Shown here: positions 10,489 through 20,042 of the stretch, one piece after another
Layout of the letters: each line of letters opens with the position of its first letter
How positions within the stretch are numbered: position 1 is the stretch's first letter
NCBI GenBank assembly: GCA_900454475.1
Contig: UGSS01000002.1
Coordinates: 1-64,000 of the forward strand
Source: [Pasteurella] mairii
GTDB taxonomy: Bacteria; Pseudomonadota; Gammaproteobacteria; Enterobacterales; Pasteurellaceae
Direction: 5' to 3'
Length of the DNA: 64,000 nt
Position numbers and translations under genes: made by a program
The notes under the pieces: model-generated
Database searches by the model: none
Told to the model about the DNA's origin: nothing
The model's input: only the letters and a program-made list of their open reading frames with translations

Positions 10489-11230
10489 CTAGTTTTTTTA
10501 AGGTACCGTCGTTGCGCAATTCAACCACAGCTTGGCTGATTTTCGCTAAGGCTTCTTCATTTCCTTTATTCACGATAAAGCCAGAACCGATTTTATCGCT
10601 AGATTCCCATACTGGTTTTAAACCAGATTTCGGGTTTTTCTTCAAATAATCTAATAATGCTAAAGAATCGTTGAAGGTAACGTCGGCTTGTTTATTTTGT
10701 AACAATTTTAGCCCTTGCGCCATCCCGTCGATTGGCACGATATTCGCTTGGTATTTCACTGCCAACTCACCATAGTTAGAACTTAAGGTTTGCGCTGCTC
10801 TTAAGCCTTTCACATCTTCTACTTTGCCAATGCTGGTTTCGTCGGCACGCGCGACTAACATCGCCCCGCTCCAGCTGTAATTTTCGGATTTGTCAAATGT
10901 TGCTTGGCGTTCTGGTGTTGTTAAGCCGACTTGGTTGGCTACCAAATCAAAACGACCACCTTTTAAGCCAGCTAACATGGAATCCCAAGCGGTTTCTTTA
11001 AAATCAACTTTAATGCCTAATTTTTCGGCTACTGCACGAGTGACTTCCACATCATAACCGGTTAATTTTCCACTTTCATCATGATAAGTGAAAGGCGCAT
11101 AGGTTCCTTCGGTTCCGACGGTAATCGTTCCTTTGTTATTAATGCGCTCTAATAAGTTGTCTGCAGCGCTTGCTTGAGTGGCAATACTACAAAAAATGGA
11201 AGTGGCTAAAAATGCCATGTTTTTCAACAT
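10451..11230 (-). CDS. Periplasmic amino-acid (cystine-like) binding protein
   Basis: This 259-residue solute-binding protein has an N-terminal signal peptide (about residues 1-22, cleavage after ATQASA). The mature family 3 fold begins LLERINNKGTITVGTEGTYAPF and continues with GKLTGYDVEV and FDLVANQVGLTTPER. The arrangement is like E. coli TcyJ/FliY and H. influenzae HI1080, so cystine is the likeliest ligand, but other polar amino acids remain possible. The gene leads the operon and has a strong SD (AAGGAGG) before its ATG. Confidence 0.9.
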   Translation of the reverse strand: MLKNMAFLATSIFCSIATQASAADNLLERINNKGTITVGTEGTYAPFTYHDESGKLTGYDVEVTRAVAEKLGIKVDFKETAWDSMLAGLKGGRFDLVANQVGLTTPERQATFDKSENYSWSGAMLVARADETSIGKVEDVKGLRAAQTLSSNYGELAVKYQANIVPIDGMAQGLKLLQNKQADVTFNDSLALLDYLKKNPKSGLKPVWESSDKIGSGFIVNKGNEEALAKISQAVVELRNDGTLKKLGEKFFGKDISVK

Positions 11231-11478
11231 ATTTTCCTCCTTTTATTAAAAATAGATCAATTCAATTCGTTGCAGGGATTGTATGAAAAAATTCGGATGT
11301 TACAAATAACTTTTAGTTATATTTTATAAGCAAGAAAAAGTAACTCAATTGCTATAGGATAAATTTTCAACAAAAAATAGTATAATCTACTATAAAATAG
11401 CAGAAAGATTGATTGAAAGTTGTTTTTTTGTACAATAGACTAACTTGGGTCAACTAACCTTATTATGAAGGAGCAAAT
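11231..11478. promoter_or_regulatory. Divergent promoter region between the ABC operon and DUF4870 gene
   Basis: This 248-bp AT-rich spacer serves both directions. On the plus strand TTGATT (11409-11414), a 16-bp spacer and TACAAT (11431-11436) form a reasonable sigma-70 promoter for the DUF4870 gene. An inverted repeat ATAGTA-TAATC-TACTAT (11377-11393) lies just upstream and could be an operator. The minus-strand gene has an AAGGAGG SD near 11240. Confidence 0.45.
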
Positions 11479-11838
11479 ATGAGTGAGCAATCGGTAATTG
11501 AAGTAAAGGATCCACATAAAACTATTGTGTTGATAACTTATGGGTTATTTTTTATTGGGTTATTTATCGGAGGATTGCCGACGCTTATCGGCGTTATCAT
11601 TGCCTATATGAAGCGTAAAGAAACCGAGGGAACTGTTTATCATGCTCATTTGAATTACCTGATAAAAACTTTCTGGATCGGTTTGCTGGGTATACTACTT
11701 GGCATAATTCTCTCAATTGTTGGTATCGGCATATTGGTGATTATGGCAACAGGTCTCTTATATCTAATTCGCCTCATTTACAGCTTTCTCAAAGTGTTAG
11801 ATAAAAAACCGGTTAATCCAGCAAGTTGGTTAATTTAA
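11479..11838 (+). CDS. DUF4870-family membrane protein
   Basis: This 119-residue protein has three hydrophobic stretches (about residues 17-42, 62-80 and 84-103). It fits the DUF4870 family, small inner-membrane proteins of unknown function, including the typical HAHLNYLIKTFWIGLLG region where a histidine/asparagine pair precedes a helix. A GAAGGAG SD lies before the ATG. It is a single gene divergent from the amino-acid ABC operon and no role can be assigned. Confidence 0.8.
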   Translation: MSEQSVIEVKDPHKTIVLITYGLFFIGLFIGGLPTLIGVIIAYMKRKETEGTVYHAHLNYLIKTFWIGLLGILLGIILSIVGIGILVIMATGLLYLIRLIYSFLKVLDKKPVNPASWLI

Positions 11839-11902
11839 CTTAATATTATTAACTGCTAAGAGAGGTGTCCGGCAGCAAGCCTAGGATTGCATTAGAGAGA
11901 TC

Positions 11903-12487
11903 TTAGCCGACTAGAATTCGTTCAAGTCGGATATCCCAATCTTCTGTCGGCAGACGTTCTACTTGTTGGCATTGATGCGCCAATCCCACCGGAATAAAGG
12001 ATTTTTGTTGCCACTGTTGTAGTGTACGATCATAAAATCCACCGCCCATACCAAGGCGATTGCCTTGTTGATCAAAAGCAACCAACGGGGTGAAAATAAT
12101 ATCCAGTTCATTGGGTGGCAGTACTTGGCGCACGTCTAAACGGGGTTCTTGAATACCAAATTGATTGAGGTAGAGTGGCGTTTGAGCTTGATAGCGTAAA
12201 AAAAGCAAATTGCCCGCAGAAAACGGGTGCAGCACCGGCAGATAAACAGATTTGCCTTGTTGCCACAAGGTTTGAATTAATAACGCGGTAGAAATTTCAC
12301 CGTCAAAAGACAAATACAAGGCAATATGCTGCGCTTGTCGTTGTTCAATGAGTTGCAATGCTTGCTTGGTGATACGTTGTGCGGCTTGCGCTTGTTCAAG
12401 TGCGGTCATTTTTTGCCGAATTTTGCGAATTTGCCGACGGAGTTGTTGACGCTGTTGTGAGGGCGTTAATTGGGAGAGGGTATTCAT
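11903..12487 (-). CDS. ygfA: 5-formyltetrahydrofolate cyclo-ligase
   Basis: This enzyme converts 5-formyl-THF to 5,10-methenyl-THF using ATP. Family features include the basic N-terminus LRRQIRKIRQKMTALEQ, the substrate-loop LYLSFDGEISTALLIQ, and the C-terminal nucleotide-binding NRLGMGGGFYDRTLQQW. I chose the ATG at 12487, giving 194 residues. The longer frame up to 12559 would translate part of the 6S RNA gene and looks artefactual. It lies downstream of ssrS on the same strand, the conserved 6S RNA-ygfA arrangement of gammaproteobacteria. Confidence 0.93.
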   Translation of the reverse strand: MNTLSQLTPSQQRQQLRRQIRKIRQKMTALEQAQAAQRITKQALQLIEQRQAQHIALYLSFDGEISTALLIQTLWQQGKSVYLPVLHPFSAGNLLFLRYQAQTPLYLNQFGIQEPRLDVRQVLPPNELDIIFTPLVAFDQQGNRLGMGGGFYDRTLQQWQQKSFIPVGLAHQCQQVERLPTEDWDIRLERILVG

Positions 12488-12504
12488 AAGAAATCCAATA
12501 AAAA

Positions 12505-12704
12505 GGAAGAGCCCCGAGATGCCGCTACGGATGGTCGGTCCTTGAACCCTACGGTTCAAGGGAATCGGTCATCATCGTTTTCAGGTTTCTTGCTTCAGGG
12601 TAAACACCAAGGCAAGCATACACACCAACAATAGGGTACCAATTCATAAAGTTTTAAGTATCGGCTCAGGGACGTAATCCGCTGGCGAACACCTCAGGTA
12701 ATCT
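12505..12704 (-). ncRNA. ssrS: 6S RNA
   Basis: This is the regulatory RNA that mimics an open promoter and sequesters sigma-70 RNA polymerase in stationary phase. The minus strand shows the closing stem (ACCTGAGGTGTTCG at the 5' end, CATCTCGGGGCT at the 3' end), the conserved CCCTGAGCCGATA segment, a long central helix, and CTTGAACCGTAGGGTTCAAG matching the E. coli 3' arm. Position between zapA and ygfA is the expected one. Ends are estimated to a few bases; at about 200 nt it is slightly longer than the 183-nt E. coli RNA. Confidence 0.9.
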
Positions 12705-12785
12705 TTGTCTTAATACTAACTGAAATTATTCCTAATGACCAGAGTAAATTTCGCAATTCTTTTATCTGGATCACATTATTTCTAC

Positions 12786-13088
12786 TTAAATGCTTTGTTT
12801 TTGCGCTAAAATGCCTTCCAACGAATTGTCTAATTGCTGAATTCGGGTTGAGACAACGTTTTCAATTAATTGCGTTTTTCTCTGTTCTTGGAGCAATTCA
12901 TAGCTTAAATTTAGCGCCACAATCGACAACACTCTTTCTAATTGCAAAATACCTGTCCGTTCTTTCATCTCGGATACGCGCTGATCCAAAATATGCGCCG
13001 CTTGGCGCAACGCCGCTTGTTGAGCTTCCGGACAATTTAAACGTAAAACCTGCCCTAAAACAACAATTTCGATACTGTTAGATGACAT
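12786..13088 (-). CDS. zapA: Cell division protein ZapA
   Basis: ZapA binds FtsZ and promotes bundling of the Z ring. The 100-residue protein has the N-terminal ZapA fold (IEIVVLGQVLRLNCPEAQ, then AAHILDQRVSEMKERTG) and a C-terminal coiled coil (residues about 60-100). The ATG at 13088 is preceded by GGAGAGAAAG; the upstream 17 residues of the longer frame have no family support. It lies upstream of 6S RNA on the same strand and divergent from ygfB, as in E. coli. Confidence 0.94.
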   Translation of the reverse strand: MSSNSIEIVVLGQVLRLNCPEAQQAALRQAAHILDQRVSEMKERTGILQLERVLSIVALNLSYELLQEQRKTQLIENVVSTRIQQLDNSLEGILAQKQSI

Positions 13089-13230
13089 CTTTCTCTCCAA
13101 CCTCAGGGAATTATTTTGGCTGCTATTATGCCATATCAAATGATTTTCGCCATAAAAAATCCGTTTGCTTGTTGGTCGCTTGCAACGAACAATGGTAAAC
13201 TAGCTCCTTACTTCAGCAAGGAAAATAAAA

Positions 13231-13788
13231 ATGACAGACGCTCTTATTTCATATTCGGATTTAAATCAACAACTCAAACAAGCCGGCATCGCACTCACCG
13301 GCAGCGAAATTCACGGTTTTTTAAGCGGATTAATCTGCGGCGGGCTACAAGATCAAAGTTGGCAGCCTTTGCTATATCAATTCAGCAATGAAAATCACGC
13401 GTATCCGACCGCACTTTTACAGCAAATTACCTCACTTTATCAGCATATTCAGCACACATTATCCGATATTGACGGATTTAACTTTGAACTTTGGTTGCCG
13501 GAAGATAATGATGTTTTCGCGCGCGCCGATGCCATGTCCGAATGGACCAATCATTTCTTACTCGGTTTAGGCTTGACACAAAGTAATTTGGATAAAGAAA
13601 AAGGGGAAATTGGCGAAGCCTTAGATGATTTGCAAGATATTGCGCAATTGGGTTACGACGAAGAAGACAATCAAGAGGAACTTGGCGACGCCTTAGAAGA
13701 AATTATTGAATATGTGCGCACGGTTGCCGCCTTATTTTTCGCCCATTTTCAGCCACAATCTAAGGTACAAAAACCGGTTTTACACTAA
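13231..13788 (+). CDS. ygfB: YgfB/YecA-family protein (UPF0149)
   Basis: This 185-residue acidic soluble protein of the UPF0149 family has the family N-terminus ([20 protein letters not shown]) and C-terminal [15 protein letters not shown]. coli YgfB is 192 residues and has the same neighbours. Its molecular function is poorly defined in this group. AAGGAAAATAAAA precedes the ATG. It starts the run ygfB-pepP-ubiH-ubiI-ubiA, with 41 bp to pepP. Confidence 0.92.
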   Translation: MTDALISYSDLNQQLKQAGIALTGSEIHGFLSGLICGGLQDQSWQPLLYQFSNENHAYPTALLQQITSLYQHIQHTLSDIDGFNFELWLPEDNDVFARADAMSEWTNHFLLGLGLTQSNLDKEKGEIGEALDDLQDIAQLGYDEEDNQEELGDALEEIIEYVRTVAALFFAHFQPQSKVQKPVLH

Positions 13789-13829
13789 ATACAAACCGCT
13801 TATGAAAACGTATGAACGGAGAGAAAATA

Positions 13830-15161
13830 ATGGATTTAGCTTATATGGCAAGTTTGCCACCGGCGGAATTTGCCGCTCGTCGCGCCAACTTTGCTGCCCA
13901 ATTGCAAGAGAATTCGGCAGCAATTATTTTTTCCGCGCAAGAGCAAACGCGTAACAACGATTGTTGCTACCCTTTTCGTCAGGACAGTTATTTTTGGTAT
14001 TTAACTGGGTTTAATGAACCCGATGCGGCATTATTGGTGTTAAAACAACACCATACAACACAATTTGTACTCTTTTTACGCCCGTCGGATCCGTTGATGG
14101 AAACGTGGAACGGACGCCGCTTAGGGGTGGAAAAGGCGACGCAAACCTTGGGCGTCGATCAGGCATTTCCCATTGAAAGTCTAAGTGAAAAACTGGGGGA
14201 ATTTAGCGCAAAATTGACCGCACTTTATCATAAAAACGGGCAACAACCTTGGGGCGATGCGGTGATTGCACAAAGTGCGGTGCATTTTTCCTCGGTTTTA
14301 TGTTGGTCGCCGATTTTAGACGAAATGCGCTTGTTTAAATCAGAAAATGAAATCGCCTTAATGCAACAAGCGGGGCAAATTTCGGCACTGGCGCACATTC
14401 GCGCCATGAAACAAACCCGCCCCAATCGCCTTGAATATGAAATCGAGGGGGAAATTTTGCATGAGTTTACCCGCTTCGGCGCCAAATATGCCGCTTATAA
14501 CAGCATTGTTGCCGGCGGTGAAAATGCCTGTATTTTGCATTACAACGAAAACAACGACAGCTTACGCGATGGGGATTTGTTGCTGATTGATGCTGGTTGC
14601 GAATTTGCGATGTACGCCGGCGATATTACGCGCACTTTCCCAGTTAACGGAAAATTTAGCCCGGCGCAGCGCGAGATTTACGAGATTGTATTGCAAGCGC
14701 AAAAACGCGCCATTGAGCTTTTAGTGGCGGGCAATTCCATTCAACAAGCCAATGACGAAGTGGTGCGAATTAAAGTGGCGGGATTAGTGCGTTTAGGCAT
14801 TTTGCAAGGCGAAATTGACGAATTAATTGCGCAACAAGCCCATCGCGCTTTTTATATGCACGGGCTGGGGCATTGGCTGGGGCTGGATGTGCATGATGTC
14901 GGCAGTTACAGCCAAGAAGATGTTAATGGTGATCGCAATAGCAAAAAGCGTGATCGTCCGTTAGAAGTGGGCATGGTGTTAACGGTGGAACCAGGATTGT
15001 ATATTTCGGCGAATGCTGACGTGCCGGCGCAGTATAAAGGGATCGGCGTGCGCATTGAAGATAATATTTTAATTACCGAGTATGGAAATAAAGTGCTAAC
15101 TTGCGCGGCGCCGAAAGAAATTGACGATATTGAACGTTTAATGAGCGAAAACAAAGGATAA
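13830..15161 (+). CDS. pepP: Xaa-Pro aminopeptidase
   Basis: This dimetal creatinase-fold peptidase removes N-terminal residues before proline. The N-terminal domain carries YPFRQDSYFWYLTGFNEPDA. The C-terminal pita-bread domain carries the metal ligands: the two aspartates in LIDAGCEFAMYAGDITRTF, the histidine in MHGLGHWLGLDVHDVG, and glutamates in LTVEPGLY and VRIEDNIL. I chose the ATG at 13830 because GGAGAG lies 9 bp upstream; an in-frame ATG at 13812 adds six residues. ubiH follows after 5 bp. Confidence 0.95.
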   Translation: MDLAYMASLPPAEFAARRANFAAQLQENSAAIIFSAQEQTRNNDCCYPFRQDSYFWYLTGFNEPDAALLVLKQHHTTQFVLFLRPSDPLMETWNGRRLGVEKATQTLGVDQAFPIESLSEKLGEFSAKLTALYHKNGQQPWGDAVIAQSAVHFSSVLCWSPILDEMRLFKSENEIALMQQAGQISALAHIRAMKQTRPNRLEYEIEGEILHEFTRFGAKYAAYNSIVAGGENACILHYNENNDSLRDGDLLLIDAGCEFAMYAGDITRTFPVNGKFSPAQREIYEIVLQAQKRAIELLVAGNSIQQANDEVVRIKVAGLVRLGILQGEIDELIAQQAHRAFYMHGLGHWLGLDVHDVGSYSQEDVNGDRNSKKRDRPLEVGMVLTVEPGLYISANADVPAQYKGIGVRIEDNILITEYGNKVLTCAAPKEIDDIERLMSENKG

Positions 15162-15166
15162 TTCAA

Positions 15167-16360
15167 ATGGATTATGAGGTGGTGATCATTGGCGGTGCGA
15201 TGGCGGGGGCGACGCTTGCCTTGGCATTAAGCGCGAAAACGCAAGGGCAAATGCGTATCGCCATTGTCGAAAAACAAGCACCACAGCAACATCAACAAAG
15301 CGGTTTTGATGCCCGTTGCATTGCCTTATCTGATGGAAGTTGCCAGCGATTGAACCGCATTCAGTTACCGGATAAACAGCATTTATGGCAAAAAATTCAA
15401 GGAATTGCAACGCCGATTAAGCAAATTCATGTTTCCGACAAAGGGCATAGCGGCATCGTGGAATTTCGCGCGCAAGAGTTCGGTTTAGTGGCGCTGGGTA
15501 CGGTAGTGGAATTGCAACAGATGGGGCAATGTTTACTGCAAGCCATGCAACAATATCCCCATTTGGATTATTTGGCGCCGCAGCAAGTGGAGCACATTGA
15601 ATATCAGCCAAGTGCGGTGGAAATTCGGCTAAAAAACGACCGCACTTTGCGTGCAAAATTGCTGGTAGGCGCCGATGGGAACCCGTCGCAAGTGGCGTCG
15701 GCAGCATCCATTAAACAACAATTGCAGCGTGACTATGGTCAAACTGCGATTATTACGAATGTGCAAGTGCAGCAACCCCATCAATATCGCGCATTTGAGC
15801 GTTTTACCGACGAAGGTCCGCTGGCGTTATTGCCGATGGCGGGAAATTTAATGTCCTTAGTTTGGTGCGTTAAGCAACCACAAGCGCTGATGGCATTGGA
15901 TAAAAATGCCTTTTTACACCAATTACAGCAGCGTTTCGGCTGGCGCTTGGGGAAATTGCAACAGTGCGGTAAACGTTTTGCTTATCCGTTGAATTTGTAT
16001 CGTGCGGCGCAACATATTCAACCTCGCACCGCGTTGGTAGGCAATGCGGCGCAAACCTTGCATCCCGTCGCTGGACAAGGATTTAATCTTGGCATTCGGG
16101 ATGTCATGGCGTTGGCGGATGTGGTGGCGGAAAATTTTGCCGCGCAGCAAGATATTGGTGATTATGCGACGTTGCAGCGTTATGAAGAAATTCGTCAGGC
16201 AGATCAACAACATATTATTCAATTCACGGACAATTTAGTCTCTGTCTTTGCCAATAATTTACTCCCATTACAACTGGCGCGCAATTTGGGGTTGATGGCG
16301 CTATCTCAATGTCGCCTTGCCAAACAGCATTTTGCCAAAGCGACATTGGGTTGGTTGTAG
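15167..16360 (+). CDS. ubiH: 2-octaprenyl-6-methoxyphenol hydroxylase
   Basis: UbiH is an FAD monooxygenase of aerobic ubiquinone synthesis (C1 hydroxylation). The 397 residues show the N-terminal FAD motif VVIIGGAMAGATLALAL, the DG motif LLVGADGNPSQV, and the second FAD motif LVGNAAQTLHPVAGQGFNLG. An AAAGGA SD overlaps the pepP end. Compared with the next paralogue it has the UbiH-type FDARCIALSDGS stretch. It lies in the conserved pepP-ubiH-ubiI order. Confidence 0.94.
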   Translation: MDYEVVIIGGAMAGATLALALSAKTQGQMRIAIVEKQAPQQHQQSGFDARCIALSDGSCQRLNRIQLPDKQHLWQKIQGIATPIKQIHVSDKGHSGIVEFRAQEFGLVALGTVVELQQMGQCLLQAMQQYPHLDYLAPQQVEHIEYQPSAVEIRLKNDRTLRAKLLVGADGNPSQVASAASIKQQLQRDYGQTAIITNVQVQQPHQYRAFERFTDEGPLALLPMAGNLMSLVWCVKQPQALMALDKNAFLHQLQQRFGWRLGKLQQCGKRFAYPLNLYRAAQHIQPRTALVGNAAQTLHPVAGQGFNLGIRDVMALADVVAENFAAQQDIGDYATLQRYEEIRQADQQHIIQFTDNLVSVFANNLLPLQLARNLGLMALSQCRLAKQHFAKATLGWL

Positions 16361-16379
16361 CGAAAAGTAGGATTAAAAA

Positions 16380-17561
16380 ATGAAAACCTTTGATATTACG
16401 ATTATCGGCGGCGGCATGGTGGGCTTAGCGCTTGCTGCCGGATTAGCGCAAGAAAGCGCGCCTTATCCACTTAAGATTGCGGTGATTGAAGGCTTTCCAC
16501 CGCAAACGCCGCGCGAGCAAATTACCTGCCGTGTCAGTGCGTTAAACCTTGCCAGCCAAACTTTATTAGAACAATTGGGAGTTTGGCAAACCTTGTTGGA
16601 TTGGCGCGCGACCATGTATGATCAAATGCAAGTGTGGGAAAAAGACAGTTTCGCCAAGATCCAATTTGATACGCAAGGTTTGGGCGTGTCGCATTTGGGG
16701 CATATTGTGGAAAATCATCTGATCCAACAAGCATTGTGGCAACAGGTGATGGTGCAAAAAAATGTGGAAATTATCACCGCACTTCCGCAAACCTTAGGGA
16801 TAACAGAAAATAATGCCATTTTAGCCTTGGATAATGGGCAGATGTTATCTTCGCAATTAATTGTTGGTGCGGATGGTGCTAATTCTTGGGTGCGCAAACA
16901 GGCTAATATTCCGTTAATTTTTCGTGATTATGGTCATCATGCGTTGGTGTGCAACGTGGAAACCGCCGAGCCGCACCAACATTGTGCGCGCCAGATTTTT
17001 TCTCACGACAGTATTTTGGCGTTTTTGCCTTTACATGAGGAGAATTTATGTTCTATCGTGTGGTCGCAATCGCCAGATCAGGCGCAAGCGATGAAAGACT
17101 GTGATGAACAAACCTTTAATCGCCATGTAACTGTTGCTTTTGATCATCGTCTTGGGCTTTGTCAGGTGAAAGGTGAGCGTAAAACTATTCCGCTTACCGC
17201 GCGTTACGCACGTAATTTTGCTCAACCGCGCATTGCTTTGGTGGGCGATGCGGCACATACCATTCACCCGCTCGCCGGTCTTGGTGTAAATTTGGGGTTA
17301 CAAGATGTGGTCAGTTTGTGGCAAGAAATTCGTCAAAATCAACAACGTGGCGTGGATCTCGGTGAATATCGCTATTTGCGTCATTATGAACGTTGGCGTA
17401 AAACGGAAGCGGTGAAAATGCTGGTAGCAATGCAAGGTTTGAAAGACCTGTTTGCCGGCGATCATCCAGTGAAAAAATTGTTGCGTGGTATTGGGTTAAG
17501 TGCGACCAATCAGTTGAATTTGGTGAAAGAACAGCTGATAAAACAAGCATTAGGGATATAG
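16380..17561 (+). CDS. ubiI: Ubiquinone C5-hydroxylase
   Basis: This is a second FAD-dependent ubiquinone hydroxylase, 393 residues. It shows ITIIGGGMVGLALAAGL, LIVGADGANSWVRKQA and LVGDAAHTIHPLAGLGVNLG. The segments VWEKDSFAKIQF and SHLGHIVEN match E. coli UbiI (VisC) more closely than UbiF, and its place after ubiH agrees. A distinct UbiF is not in the window, so this enzyme might also cover other ring positions; that is inference. Confidence 0.9.
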   Translation: MKTFDITIIGGGMVGLALAAGLAQESAPYPLKIAVIEGFPPQTPREQITCRVSALNLASQTLLEQLGVWQTLLDWRATMYDQMQVWEKDSFAKIQFDTQGLGVSHLGHIVENHLIQQALWQQVMVQKNVEIITALPQTLGITENNAILALDNGQMLSSQLIVGADGANSWVRKQANIPLIFRDYGHHALVCNVETAEPHQHCARQIFSHDSILAFLPLHEENLCSIVWSQSPDQAQAMKDCDEQTFNRHVTVAFDHRLGLCQVKGERKTIPLTARYARNFAQPRIALVGDAAHTIHPLAGLGVNLGLQDVVSLWQEIRQNQQRGVDLGEYRYLRHYERWRKTEAVKMLVAMQGLKDLFAGDHPVKKLLRGIGLSATNQLNLVKEQLIKQALGI

Positions 17562-17624
17562 TTTTGGGCAAATTTACAGTAAAATATGACCGCACTTTGA
17601 TATTGGATTTTGATGTAACTTGGT

Positions 17625-18488
17625 ATGATTTTCACGAAAGATAAACTCATTGCGTATGCGCAATTGATGCGTTTTGATCGCCCGATTGGCTCGTTGTTGT
17701 TGCTGTGGCCGACGTTGTGGGCGTTATTTTTAGCGGAAAAAGCCATACCGAAAGGGGCAATTTTGCTGATTTTTGTATTGGGCGTGATTTTCATGCGTGC
17801 TGCCGGTTGTGTGATTAATGATTACGCGGATCGTCACTTTGACGGACATGTTAAACGCACCTCTAATCGCCCGCTGGCAACTGGGCGCGTGACGCCGAAA
17901 GAAGCAAAAATTTTGTTCGCTGTGTTGATCTTGTGTTCATTTGTGCTGGTGCTGTTTTTAAATGGCTATACTATAGGGCTTTCCGTGATTGCGGTGTTGT
18001 TGGCGGCGATTTATCCCTTTTTAAAACGTTATACGCATTTGCCACAGTTTTTTTTGGGCGCGGCGTTTGGCTGGTCGATTCCCATGGCGTATGGGGCGAC
18101 GATTGCAAGGTTACCGCTGGAATGTTGGTTGCTATTTTTAGCCAATTTAACTTGGATAGTGGCATATGATACGCAATATGCCATGGTGGATCGTGATGAT
18201 GATTTGCGTATCGGGGTGAAATCCACGGCGATTTTATTTGCCCAATATGACAATAAAATCATTGCCTTATTGCAAATAATTACGCTGCTTTTTTTGATCG
18301 CAATCGGCGTTTTATCCCAGTTGCACGACAGTTATTTCATCGGCTTGTTTATCACCACGTTGTTTTTTGTGTACCAATGTAAAACCACTAAATCCCGTTT
18401 ACGCGAAGATTGTTTTAAGGCGTTTATGAACAATAATTACGTGGGCTTGAGCATTTTTATTAGCTTTTTATGTGGCATTTTTCTTTGA
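17625..18488 (+). CDS. ubiA: 4-hydroxybenzoate octaprenyltransferase
   Basis: This membrane prenyltransferase attaches the isoprenoid tail to 4-hydroxybenzoate. The 287 residues contain both Asp-rich metal motifs, [15 protein letters not shown] near 65-79 and [12 protein letters not shown] near 184-195, with about eight membrane helices between and after them. The ATG at 17625 lacks a clear SD. The length agrees with E. coli UbiA (290). A single uptake signal lies in the 63-bp gap after ubiI. Confidence 0.95.
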   Translation: MIFTKDKLIAYAQLMRFDRPIGSLLLLWPTLWALFLAEKAIPKGAILLIFVLGVIFMRAAGCVINDYADRHFDGHVKRTSNRPLATGRVTPKEAKILFAVLILCSFVLVLFLNGYTIGLSVIAVLLAAIYPFLKRYTHLPQFFLGAAFGWSIPMAYGATIARLPLECWLLFLANLTWIVAYDTQYAMVDRDDDLRIGVKSTAILFAQYDNKIIALLQIITLLFLIAIGVLSQLHDSYFIGLFITTLFFVYQCKTTKSRLREDCFKAFMNNNYVGLSIFISFLCGIFL

Positions 18489-18559
18489 TCCCAGATTTTC
18501 TCTCAAGATAAAAGCATTCATTCCCTTTTGCCTTTTTGTTATAATCCGCTAAATTTTTC

Positions 18560-18586
18560 ACCGCACTTTGATGACAAAAGTGCGGT
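18560..18586 (+). terminator. Inverted uptake-signal hairpin between ubiA and mnmE
   Basis: ACCGCACTTT (18560-18569) and AAAGTGCGGT (18577-18586) form a perfect 10-bp stem with a seven-base loop. The following T run is weak (CAGTTTT), so it is a probable but not strong terminator for the ubi operon. It lies only 19 bp before the mnmE start, so the mnmE promoter must be upstream or overlap it. Confidence 0.55.
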
Positions 18587-18605
18587 CAGTTTTAGGACAG
18601 TATTT

Positions 18606-19961
18606 ATGAAAGAAACGATTGTGGCGCAAGCCACGCCTATCGGACGCGGCGGCGTCGGTATTTTGCGGGTTTCCGGACCCTTGGCAACGGAGGTCGCGCG
18701 ACAGGTCGTTGGGAAATCCTTAACACCGCGTATGGCAAATTATTTGCCTTTTAAAGACGCGGACGGAACCGTCTTGGATCAGGGTATTGCCTTATATTTC
18801 AAAGCGCCAAATTCTTTTACCGGTGAAGATGTGTTGGAATTACAAGGGCATGGCGGGCAAGTGGTATTAGATTTGTTGCTGAAACGGATTTTGCAAGTGC
18901 AAGGCGTGCGTTTAGCACGTCCCGGCGAGTTTTCCGAACAGGCATTTTTAAACGATAAACTGGATTTGGCGCAAGCCGAAGCCATTGCCGATTTGATTGA
19001 CGCCAGTTCAGAACAAGCCGCACGTTCGGCATTAAAATCGCTACAAGGCGAATTTTCCAATAAAATTAATCAGTTAGTAGATTCTGTTATTTATCTGCGC
19101 ACCTATGTGGAAGCGGCAATTGATTTTCCGGATGAAGAAATTGATTTTTTGGCGGACGGTAAAATTGAAGGGCATTTGCGCGATATTATTGGGCAGTTGG
19201 ATTGCGTGCGCGCGGAAGCTAAACAGGGTTCGATTTTGCGCGAGGGTATGAAAGTCGTGATCGCGGGGCGTCCGAATGCGGGAAAATCCAGTTTGTTAAA
19301 TGCTCTTGCTGGGCGCGAAGCGGCGATCGTAACCGATATTGCGGGGACAACGCGCGATGTGCTGCGTGAGCATATTCATATTGATGGAATGCCACTGCAT
19401 ATTATTGATACCGCTGGATTGCGTGAGGCAACAGATGAAGTAGAGCGTATTGGGATCAACCGAGCCTGGAGTGAAATTGAGCAGGCGGATCGCATTTTGT
19501 TGATGCTAGACAGTACGCAAGAGCATCAGGATTTAACCCAAGTGCGGTCGGAATTTTTAGCAAAATTGCCAGCGCATATTCCAGTCACCATTGTTCGTAA
19601 TAAAGCGGATTTAAGTGGCGAACAAGAAGGTATGAGTGAAGAAGCCGGTTATACATTGATTCGATTGTCAGCGAAAACGCAACAAGGGATGGATATTTTG
19701 CGTGATCACTTAAAACAAAGCGTGGGTTATCAAACCGGTGTAGAGGGCGGCTTTTTGGCACGTCGTCGCCACTTGGAAGCACTTGAACAAGCGGATGTGC
19801 ATTTACAGGCAGGTTTGGTGCAATTAACCGAATTTCGTGCCGGTGAATTGTTGGCGGAAGAATTGCGCATCGTGCAACAGCATTTAAGCGAGATTACCGG
19901 ACAATTTACCTCCGATGATTTGTTAGGCAATATTTTTAGTTCGTTTTGTATCGGAAAATAA
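18606..19961 (+). CDS. mnmE: tRNA modification GTPase MnmE
   Basis: With MnmG it makes the 5-aminomethyluridine-type modification at U34 of tRNAs. The folate-binding N-terminal domain begins [20 protein letters not shown]. The G domain carries [14 protein letters not shown], the DIAGTTRD loop, DTAGLR and NKAD. The protein ends in the catalytic FCIGK. The start at 18606 gives 451 residues and matches the family; the open frame reaches 18528 but the extra 26 residues cross the uptake-signal hairpin. Confidence 0.96.
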   Translation: MKETIVAQATPIGRGGVGILRVSGPLATEVARQVVGKSLTPRMANYLPFKDADGTVLDQGIALYFKAPNSFTGEDVLELQGHGGQVVLDLLLKRILQVQGVRLARPGEFSEQAFLNDKLDLAQAEAIADLIDASSEQAARSALKSLQGEFSNKINQLVDSVIYLRTYVEAAIDFPDEEIDFLADGKIEGHLRDIIGQLDCVRAEAKQGSILREGMKVVIAGRPNAGKSSLLNALAGREAAIVTDIAGTTRDVLREHIHIDGMPLHIIDTAGLREATDEVERIGINRAWSEIEQADRILLMLDSTQEHQDLTQVRSEFLAKLPAHIPVTIVRNKADLSGEQEGMSEEAGYTLIRLSAKTQQGMDILRDHLKQSVGYQTGVEGGFLARRRHLEALEQADVHLQAGLVQLTEFRAGELLAEELRIVQQHLSEITGQFTSDDLLGNIFSSFCIGK

Positions 19962-20042
19962 CCGCAGCGCGGGGAAAATCCCCAATCTCTGCTGGAATTC
20001 TGTTACAATCAGCGATTAACCCATAAATAAGAGAGAGTAAAA

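Noticed and set aside
8979-11230. Calling the ABC importer arginine (art) or glutamine (gln) specific
   Set aside because: There is a single permease gene and the binding protein looks more like TcyJ than ArtI/GlnH; specificity is left open.
12488-12559. N-terminal extension of YgfA
   Set aside because: The added 24 residues would be translated from the 3' part of 6S RNA and match no YgfA family sequence.
18047-18055. T8 run in ubiA as a phase-variation tract
   Set aside because: It encodes Phe-Phe in a conserved position of an essential-type enzyme; a run of eight is common in this AT-rich genome.
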